Program-made: the position numbers and the translations under genes
Source of the DNA: Atherix ibis
Lineage: Eukaryota > Arthropoda > Insecta > Diptera > Athericidae
NCBI GenBank assembly: GCA_958298945.1
Contig: OY282608.1
Coordinates: 79,780,806 to 79,844,805, forward strand
Length of the DNA: 64,000 nt
Direction: 5' to 3'
Shown: positions 55,507 through 64,000 of the stretch, one piece after another
Layout: each line of letters starts with the position of its first letter
Position numbering within the stretch: the stretch's first letter is position 1
The notes under the pieces: generated by a model
What the model was told of the DNA's origin: nothing
Database searches by the model: none
The model's input: the letters and a program-made list of their open reading frames with translations, nothing else

Positions 55507-56105
55507 TCAACAATTCAACAAACCAACAATTTAACAAACCAACAATTCAACAAACCACCAAACCAACAAACCAACAAACCAACAAACCAACAAACCAACA
55601 AACCAACAAACCAACAAATTAACAAACAAACAAACCAACAAACCAACAAACCAATAGACGAACAAACCAACAAACCAACAATTAAACAAACATACAAACC
55701 AACAAACTAACAAACCAACAAACCAACAAACGAGCAAACCAACAAACCAACAAACAAATAAACCAACAAACCAACAAACCAACGAACTAACAAACAAACA
55801 ATTCAACAAACCAAGAAACCACAAACCAACAAACCAACAAACCAACGAACCAACAAACCAACAAACCAAAAATCGAAAAAACCAACAAACCAACAAACCA
55901 ACACACAAACAAACCAACAAACCAACAAACTAACAAACCAACAAACCAACAAACCAACGAACGAACAAACCTAAAAACCAACAAACGAACAGACGAACAA
56001 ACCAACAAACCAACAGACCAACAAACCAACAAACTAACAAACCAACAAACCAACAAACCTACAAACCAACAAACCAACAAACCAACAAATTAGCAGACCA
56101 ACAAA
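55507..56105 (+). repeat. 655-bp tandem pair, copy 1
   Basis: The segment starts at TCAACAAT-TCAACAAA and includes private variants: CAATTTAAC, CAATTAAAC with CATAC near 55680, CCAAGAAA-CCACAAA near 55812, AATCGAAAAAACC near 55872, CCTAAAAA near 55970, and TTAGCAGA near 56089. Each recurs 655 bp later (663 bp for the last). 655 is 81 x 8 + 7. Confidence 0.92.
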
Positions 56106-56161
56106 CCAACAAACCAACAAACCAACAAACCAACAAACCAACAAACCAACAAACCAACAAA

Positions 56162-56776
56162 TCAACAATTCAACAAACCAACAATTTAACAAACCAACAA
56201 TTCAACAAACCACCAAACCAACAAACCAACAAACCAACAAACCAACAAACCAACAAACCAACAAACCAACAAATTAACAAACAAACAAACCAACAAACCA
56301 ACAAACCAATAGACGAACAAACCAACAAACCAACAATTAAACAAACATACAAACCAACAAACTAACAAACCAACAAACCAACAAACGAGCAAACCAACAA
56401 ACCAACAAACAAATAAACCAACAAACCAACAAACCAACGAACTAACAAACAAACAATTCAACAAACCAAGAAACCACAAACCAACAAACCAACAAACCAA
56501 CGAACCAACAAACCAACAAACCAAAAATCGAAAAAACCAACAAACCAACAAACCAACAAACCAACACACAAACAAACCAACAAACCAACAAACTAACAAA
56601 CCAACAAACCAACAAACCAACGAACGAACAAACCTAAAAACCAACAAACGAACAGACGAACAAACCAACAAACCAACAGACCAACAAACCAACAAACTAA
56701 CAAACCAACAAACCAACAAACCTACAAACCAACAAACCAACAAACCAACAAATTAGCAGACCAACAAACCAACAAA
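56162..56776 (+). repeat. 655-bp tandem pair, copy 2
   Basis: Copy 2 repeats all private variants of copy 1. It has one extra canonical unit near 56550 and ends where CGAGCAAA at 56777 replaces the canonical units of copy 1. About 55 bp of canonical units lie between the copies. Confidence 0.92.
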
Positions 56777-56792
56777 CGAGCAAACCAACAAA

Positions 56793-56816
56793 CAAACAAA
56801 CAAACAAACAAACAAA
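56793..56816 (+). repeat. Six tandem CAAA tetranucleotides, third tract
   Basis: Follows CGAGCAAA-CCAACAAA and precedes CCAACAAA-CGAAAAAA. Same length as the tracts at 46160 and 51551 but in a different neighbourhood. Confidence 0.9.
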
Positions 56817-58410
56817 CCAACAAACGAAAAAACCAATAAACCAACAAACCAATAAACCAACAAACCAACAAACAAACAAACCAACAAACCAACAAACCAA
56901 CAAACTAAAAACGAGCAAACCAACAAACAAACAAACTAACAAACCAACAAAAAAACAAACTAACAAACCAACAAACAAATAAACCAATAAACCAACAAAC
57001 CAACACACCAACACACCAGCAAACCAACAAGCCAACAAATCAACAAACCAACAAACCAACAAACCAACAAACCAACAAACCAACAAACCAACAAACCAAC
57101 AAACTAACAAACCAACAAACTAACAAACCAACAAACAAACAAACCAACAAACCAACAAACCAACAAACGAACAAACCAACAAACCAACAAACCAACAAAC
57201 CAACAAACCAACAAACCAACAAACAAACGAACCAACAAACGAACAAACCAACAAACCAACAAACCAATAGACGAACAAACCAACAAACCAACAATCCAAC
57301 AAACCAACAAACCAACAAACTAACAAACCAACAAACCAACAAACCAACAAACGAGCAAACCAACAAACCAACAAACAAATAAACCAACAAACCAACAAAC
57401 CAACAAACCAACAAACTAACAAACCAACAAACCAACAAACCAACAAACCAACAAACCAACAAACCAACAAACCAACAAACCAACAAACCAACAAAACAAC
57501 AAACCAACAAACCAACAAACCAATAGACGAACAAACCAACAAACCAACAATCTAACAAACCAACAAACGAACAAACTAACAAACCAACAAACCAACAAAC
57601 TAACAAACAAGCAAACCAACAAACCAACAAACAAATAAACCAACAAACCAACAAACCAACAAACTAACAAACAAACAATTCAACAAACCAACAAACCACA
57701 AACCAACAAACCAACAAACCAACACACCAACAAACCAGCAAACCAACAAACCAACAAACCAACAAACCAACAAACCAACAAACCAACAAACCAACAAACC
57801 AACAAACCAACAAACCAACAGACCAACAAACCAACAAACCAACAAACCAACAAACCAACAAACTAATAATTGAATAAACCAACAAACCAACAAACCAACA
57901 AACCAACAAACAAACAAACCAACAAACCAACAAACCAACAAACCAACAAACCAACAAACCAACAAACCAACAAACCAAGAAACCAACAAACCAACAAACC
58001 AACAAACCAACAAACCAACAAACCAACAAACCAACAAACCAACAAACCAACAAACCAACAAACCAACAAACCAACAAACCAACAAACCAACAAACCAACA
58101 AACCAACAAACCAACAAACCAACAAACCAACAAACCAAAAAACCAACAAACCAACAAACCAACAAACCAACAAACCAACAAACCAACAAACTAATAAATA
58201 AATAAACCAACAAACCAACAAACCAACAAACCAACAAACAAACAAACCAACAAACCAATAGACGAACAAACCAACAAACCAACAATCTAACAAACCAACA
58301 AACGAACAAACTAACAAACCAACAAACCAACAAACCAACAAACAAGCAAACCAACAAACCAACAAACAAATAAACCAACAAACCAACAAACCAACAAACT
58401 AACAAACAAA

Positions 58411-61400
58411 CAATTCAACAAACCAACAAACCACAAACCAACAAACCAACAAACCAACACACCAACAAACCAACAAACCAACAAACCAACAAACCAACAA
58501 ACCAACAAACCAACAAACCAACAAACCAACAAACCAACAAACCAACAGACCAACAAACCAACAAGCCAACAAACCAACAAACCAACAAACTAATAATTGA
58601 ATAAACCAACAAACCAACAAACCAACAAACCAACAAACAAACAAACCAACAAACCATCAAACCAACAAACCAACAAACCAACAAACCAACAAACCAACAA
58701 ACCAACAAACCAACAAACCAACAAACCAACAAACCAACAAACCAACAAACCAACAAACCAACAAACCAACAAACCAACAAACCAACAAACCAACAAACCA
58801 AAAAAACAACAAACCAACAAACCAGTAAACCAACAAACCAACAAACCAACAAACCAACAAACTAATAAATAAATAAACCAACAAACCAACAAACCAACAA
58901 ACCAACAAACCAACAAACAAACAAACCAACAAACCAATAAACCAACAAACCAACAAACCAACAAACCAACAAACCAACAAACTAATAAATGAATAAACCA
59001 ACAAACCAACAAACCAACAAACCAACAAACCAACAAACCAACAAACCAACAAACCAACAAACCCACAAAATAACAAACCAACAAACCAACAAACCAACAA
59101 ACCAACAAACCAACAAACCAACAAACCAACAAACCAACAAACCAACAAACCAACAAACCAACAAACCAACAAACCAACAAACCAACAAACCAACAAATCA
59201 ACAATTCAACAAACCAACAATTCAACAAACCAACAAATCAACAGACCAACTAACCAACAAACCAACAAACCAACAAACCAACAAACAAACAAACCAACAA
59301 ACCAACAAACCAACAAACTAATAAATAAATAAACCAACAAAAAAACAAACCAACAAACCAACAAACCAACAAACCAACAAACCAATAAACCAACAAACCA
59401 ACAAACCAACAAACCAACAAACCAACAAACGAACAAACCAACAAACCAACAAACCAACAAACCAACAAACCAACAAACCAACAAACCAACAATTCAACAA
59501 ACCAACAATTCAACAAACCAACAAATCAACAAACCAACAAACCAACAAACCAACAAACCAACAAACCAACAAACCAACAAACCAACAAACCAACAAACTA
59601 ATAAATGAATAAACCAACAAACCAACAACCAACAAACAAACAAACCAACAATTCAACAACCCAACAAACCAACAAACCAACAAACCAACAAACCAACAAA
59701 CCAACAAACCAACAAACCAACAAACCAACAAACCAACAAACCAACAAACCAACAAACCAACAAACCAACAAACCAACAAAGGAACAAACCAACAAACCAA
59801 CAAACCAACAAACCAACAAACCAACAAACCAACAAACCAACAAACCAACAAACCAACAAACCAACAAACCAACAAACCAATAAACCAACAAACCAACAAA
59901 CCAACAAACCAACAAACCAACAAACCAACAAACCAACAAACCAACAAACCAACAAACCAACAAACCAACAAACCAACAAACCAACAAACCAACAAACCAA
60001 CAAACCAACAAACCAACAAACTAACAAACCAACAAACCAACAAACCAACAAACCAACAAACCAACAAACCAACAAACTAATAAATAAATAAACCAACAAA
60101 CCAACAAACCAACAACCCAACAAACAAACAAACCAACAAACCAATAAACCAACAAACCAACAAACCAACAAACCAACAAACCAACAAACCAACAAACTAA
60201 TAAATGAATAAACCAACAAACCAACAAACCAACAAACCAACAAACCAACAAACCAACAAACCAACAAACCAACAAACCAACAAACCAACAAAATAACAAA
60301 CCAACAAACCAACAAACCAACAAACCAACAAACCAACAAACCAACAAACCAACAAACCAACAAACCAACAAACCAACAAACCAACAAACCAACAAACCAA
60401 CAAAACCAACAAACCAACAAACCAACAAACCAACAAACCAACAAATCAACAATTCAACAAACCAACAATTCAACAAACCAACAAATCAACAAACCACCAA
60501 ACCAACAAACCAACAAACCAACAAACCAACAAACCAACAAACCAACAAGCCAACAAGCCAACAAACCAATAAACCAAAAAACCAAAAAACCAACAAACGA
60601 ACAAACCAACAAACCAACAATCCAACAAACCAACAAACCAACAAACCAACAAACCACCAAACCAACAAACCAACAAACCAACAAACTAACAAACAAACAA
60701 ACCAACAAACCAACAAACCAATAGATGAACAAACCAACAAACCAACAATCCAACAAACCAAAAAACATCAAACCAACAAACTAACAAACCAACAAAACAA
60801 CAAACCAACAAACCAACAAACCAACAAACCAACAAACCAACAAACCAACAAACCAACAAACCAACAAAACAACAAACCAACAAACCAACAAACCAACAAA
60901 CCAATAGACGAACAAACCAACAAACCAACAATCTAACAAACCAACAAACGAACAAACTAACAAACCAACAAACCAACAAACCAACAAACGAGCAAACCAA
61001 CAAACCAACAAACAAATAAACCAACAAACCAACAAACCAACCAACTAACAAACAAACAATTCAACAAACCAACAAACCACAAACCAACGAACCAACAAAC
61101 CAACACACCAACAAACCAACAAACCAACAAACTAACAAACCAACAAACCAACAAACTAATAATTGCATAAACCAACAAACCAACAAACCAACAAACCAAC
61201 AAACAAACAAACCAACAAACCAACAAACCAACAAACCAACAAACCAACAAACCAACAAACCAACAAACCAACAAACCAACAAACCAACAAACCAACAAAC
61301 CAACAAACCAACAAACCAACAAACCAACAAACTAATAAATGAATAAACCAACAAAACAACAAACCAACAAACCAACAAACCAACAAACCAACAAACCAAC

Positions 61401-61970
61401 AAACCAACAAACTAATAAATGAATAAATCAACAAAACAACAAACCAACAAACCAACAAACCAACAAACCAACAAACCAACAAACCAACAAACCAACAAAC
61501 CAACAAACCAACAAACCAACAAACCAACAATTCAACAAACCAACAATTCAACAAACCAACAAATCAACAAACCAACAAAGCAACCAACCAACAAACCAAC
61601 AAACCAACAAACCAATAAACCAACAAACCAACAAACCAACAAACCAACAAACTAATAAATGAATAAACCAACAAACCAACAACCAACAAACCAACAAACC
61701 AACAAACCAACAAACTAACAAACCAACAAACCAACAAACACCAACAAACCAACAAACCAACAAACCAACAAACCAACAAAACAACAAACCAACAAACCAA
61801 CAAACCAACAAACCAATAGACGAACAAACCAACAAACCAACAATCTAACAAACCAACAAACGAACAAACTAACAAACCAACAAACCAACAAACCAACAAA
61901 CAAGCAAACCAACAAACCAACAAACAAATAAACCAACAAACCAACAAACCAACAAACTAACAAACAAACA
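58411..61970 (+). repeat. 3.6-3.75-kb higher-order repeat, copy 1
   Basis: Bounded by similar CAATTCAAC plus CCACAAA clusters near 58411 and 61971. Landmark pairs with copy 2 are CTAATAATTGAATAAA 58590/62148, CAGACCAACTAACC 59244/62841 and GGAACAAA 59781/63530. The offset grows by about 190 bp along the copy, so copy 2 holds extra units between 62150 and 63350. Confidence 0.75.
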
Positions 61971-64000
61971 ATTCAACAAACCAACAAACCACAAACCAAC
62001 AAACCAACAAACCAACACACCAACAAACCAACAAACCAACAAACCAACAAACCAACAAACCAACAAACCAACAAACCAACAAACCAACAAACCAACAAAC
62101 CAACAGACCAACAAACCACCAAACCAACAAACCAACAAACCAACAAACTAATAATTGAATAAACCACCAAACCAACAAACCAACAAACCAACAAACAAAC
62201 AAACCAACAAACCAACAAACCAACAAACCAACAAACCAACAAACCAACAAACCAACAAACCAACAAACCAACAAACCAACAAACCAACAAACCAACAAAC
62301 CAACAAGCCAACAAACCAAAAAACCAACAAACCAACAAACCAACAAACCAACAAACCAACAAACCAACAAACCAACAAACCAACAAACCAACAAACCAAC
62401 AAACCAACAAACCAACAAACCAAAAAAACAACAAACCAACAAACCAACAAACCAACAAACCAACAAACCAACAAACTAATAAATAAATAAACCAACAAAC
62501 CAACAAACCAACAAACCAACAAACAAACAAACCAACAAACCAATAAACCAACAAACCAACAAACCAACAAACCAACAAACCAACAAACAACAAACCAACA
62601 AACCAACAAACTAATAAATGAATAAACCAACAAACCAACAAACCAACAAACCAACAAACCAACAAACCAACAAACCAACAAACCAACAAACCAACAATAT
62701 AACAAACCAACAAACCAACAAACCAACAAACCAACAAACCAACAAACCAACAAACCAACAAACCAACAAACCAACAAACCAACAAACCAACAAATCAACA
62801 ATTCAACAAACCAACAATTCAACAAACCAACAAATCAACAGACCAACTAACCAACAAACCAACAAACCAACAAACCAACAAACAAACAAACCAACAAACC
62901 AACAAACGAATAAATGAATAAACCAACAAACCAACAAACCAACAAACGAACAAACCAACAAACCAACAAACGAACAAACCAACAAACCAACAAACCAACA
63001 AACCAACAAACCAACAAACCAACAAACCAACAAACCAACAAACCAACAAACTAATAAATGAATAAACCAACAAAACAACAAACCAACAAACCAACAAACC
63101 AACAAACCAACAAACCAATAAACCAATAAACCAACAAACCAACAAACCAACAAACCAACAAACCAACAAACCAACAAACCAACAAACCAACAAACCAACA
63201 AACCAACAAACCAACAAACCAACAAACCAACAATTCAACAAACCAACAATTCAACAAACCAACAAATCAACAAACCAACAAACCAACAAACCAACAAACC
63301 AACAAACCAACAAACCAACAAACCAACAAACCAACAAACTAATAAATGAATAAACCAACAAACCAACAACCAACAAACAAACAAACCAACAACTCAACAA
63401 CCCAACAAACCAACAAACCAACAAACCAACAAACCAACAAACCAACAAACCAACAAACCAACAAACCAACAAACCAACAAACCAACAAACCAACAAACCA
63501 ACAAACCAACAAACCAACAAACCAACAAAGGAACAAACCAACAAACCAACAAACCAACAAACCAACAAACCAACAAACCAACAAACCAACAAACCAACAA
63601 ACCAACAAACCAATAAACCAACAAACCAACAAACCAACAAACCAACAAACCAACAAACCAACAAACCAACAAACCAACAAACCAACAAACCAACAAACCA
63701 ACAAACCAACAAACCAACAAACCAACAAACCAACAAACCAACCAACCAACAAACCATCAAACCAACAAACCAACAAACCAACAAACCAACAAACCAACAA
63801 ACCAACAAACCAACAAACTAATAAATAAATAAACCAACAAACCAACAAACCAACAACCCAACAAACAAACAAACCACAAACCAATAAACCAACAAACCAA
63901 CAAACCAACAAACTAACAAACCAACAAACCAACAAACTAATAAATGAATAAACCAACAAACCAACAAACCAACAAACCAACAAACCAACAAACCAACAAA
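61971..64000 (+). repeat. 3.6-3.75-kb higher-order repeat, copy 2 (cut by window end)
   Basis: Shares the ordered landmarks of copy 1 up to CTAATAAATAAATAAA near 63818 and CTAATAAATGAATAAA near 63939. Private differences include CAATATAAC near 62697 in place of CCCACAAAATAAC near 59062, and a missing base in CAAACAAACCACAAA near 63870. The final bases are canonical units, so the array continues beyond the window. Confidence 0.75.

Larger units (their letters stand above)
52196..57660 (+). repeat. Array domain G: mixed units with a 655-bp tandem pair
   Basis: Marker composition changes here. CAAATAAGCC is gone (CAAATAAACC replaces it at comparable places, for example near 54723). The CCAACAA 7-mer plus CCAACAAC cluster, last seen near 4620, returns near 53239. 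The CGAACAGACG cluster occurs near 52315, 55990 and 56650. A 35-unit canonical run lies at 54132-54411. The 4-bp insertion CCAACCAACAAA near 52456 shifts the phase by half a unit. No unique sequence is present. Confidence 0.65.
1..64000 (+). repeat. Octanucleotide satellite array (CCAACAAA)n filling the window
   Basis: Every line of the window is made of the 8-bp unit CCAACAAA or a one- to three-base variant of it, in a single orientation. Frequent variants are CTAACAAA, CGAACAAA, CGAGCAAA, CAAACAAA, CAAATAAA, CCAATAGA, CCAATAAA, CCAGCAAA, CCAGCAGA, CCGACAAA, CCAACAAT, TCAACAAA, ACAACAAA and CCAAAAAA. Units of 7 bp (CCACAAA, CTAAAAA, CCAACAA) and 9 bp (CCAACAAAA) shift the phase. The array enters at base 1 and leaves at base 64,000 without a flank. 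There is no stretch over about 300 bases holding anything else, so no gene, RNA gene, origin or mobile element can be supported. Tandem arrays of this size are established for eukaryotic satellite DNA and arise by slippage and unequal exchange; the host and chromosomal position are not readable from the sequence. Confidence 0.98.
57661..64000 (+). repeat. Array domain H: more homogeneous, 3.6-3.75-kb higher-order repeat
   Basis: Long canonical runs dominate and G-bearing variants are fewer than upstream. Landmarks recur: CTAATAATTGAATAAA at 58590 and 62148, CAGACCAACTAACC (G at 59244 and 62841), the CCAACAA 7-mer cluster near 59626 and 63368, a GGAACAAA unit (G at 59781 and 63530), and CTAATAAATAAATAAA near 60077 and 63818. 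Offsets are about 3,558, 3,597, 3,741, 3,749 and 3,741 bp. The first copy spans about 58411-61970; the second starts near 61971 and is cut by the end of the window. A related CTAATAATTGCATAAA variant is near 61154. Confidence 0.78.

Noticed and set aside
1..64000. CRISPR array
   Set aside because: There are no unique spacers between constant repeats. Units are contiguous octamers, and the variants recur many times. No cas-like gene is present.
1..64000. Telomeric repeat tract
   Set aside because: The T/G-rich strand resembles a telomere in composition, but the unit lacks the runs of three or more G of typical telomeres. The tract also has kilobase-scale higher-order structure and many fixed variants, which do not fit telomerase-made ends.
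1..64000. CENP-B box in the CGAACAAA or CGGGCAAA variants
   Set aside because: TTCG occurs on the - strand of CGAACAAA and CGGG in three units, but the required spacing and the internal A of the CENP-B core are absent where I looked.
1..64000. Whole window as an assembly artefact
   Set aside because: Random or collapsed assembly would not give ordered landmarks with constant kilobase offsets, private variants limited to sister copies, and whole-unit indels. Copy number errors remain possible, mainly at 12570-14581.
1..64000. Inverted repeat or palindromic arm structure
   Set aside because: No segment reads TTTGTTGG on the + strand, so no part of the array is inverted relative to the rest.
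1..64000. tRNA, rRNA or other structured RNA gene
   Set aside because: The + strand has too little G and T to form the stems of a tRNA or rRNA, and no non-repeat stretch exists.

Overview
The whole 64-kb window is one tandem array of an 8-bp repeat, unit CCAACAAA on the + strand (TTTGTTGG on the - strand), plus a limited set of variant units. I found no unique-sequence island, no gene, no RNA gene and no mobile element. Both ends of the window are still inside the array, so its true length is unknown. Every unit points the same way; I saw no inverted segment. The + strand is almost only A and C (5 A and 3 C per unit), so the two strands differ extremely in composition.

Long stop-free frames cover both strands, but they come from the repeat. 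Three units make 24 nt, so all three + frames read the same 8-residue cycle (K-P-T-N-Q-Q-T-N) and all three - frames read F-V-G-L-L-V-C-W. Stops and starts occur only where a variant unit or a 7- or 9-bp unit falls. None is annotated as a gene.

The array is organised on several scales: 8-bp units; recurring ordered clusters of variant units; blocks of about 0.5-1.2 kb; and higher-order repeats (HORs) of about 2.9, 3.6 and 5.3 kb. Layout, with approximate borders: 1-4,660, a family marked by GTAATAAATGAAAAAA and CCTACGAACG; 4,661-6,697, irregular; 6,698-12,567, blocks built on CTAATAAATGAATAAA and long canonical runs; 12,568-36,600, the core, marked by CAAATAAGCC, with 1,006-bp and 2.87-kb tandem duplications and repeated 1.13-1.17-kb blocks; 36,601-41,499, an 895-bp tandem pair and a partial copy of the next HOR; 41,500-52,195, two complete head-to-tail copies of a 5.3-kb HOR; 52,196-57,660, mixed, with a 655-bp tandem pair; 57,661-64,000, more homogeneous, with a 3.6-3.75-kb HOR running off the end.

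The organism cannot be named because nothing taxonomically informative is present. A satellite of this length with nested HORs is what is known from eukaryotic heterochromatin (pericentromeric, subtelomeric or sex/B chromosome arrays), and that is the most economical reading. A bacterial source is not excluded by the sequence and would make the array very unusual. The coherent variant haplotypes and HOR offsets look like real amplification by unequal exchange or slippage, not random assembly noise, but copy number in a consensus assembly should be treated with caution.
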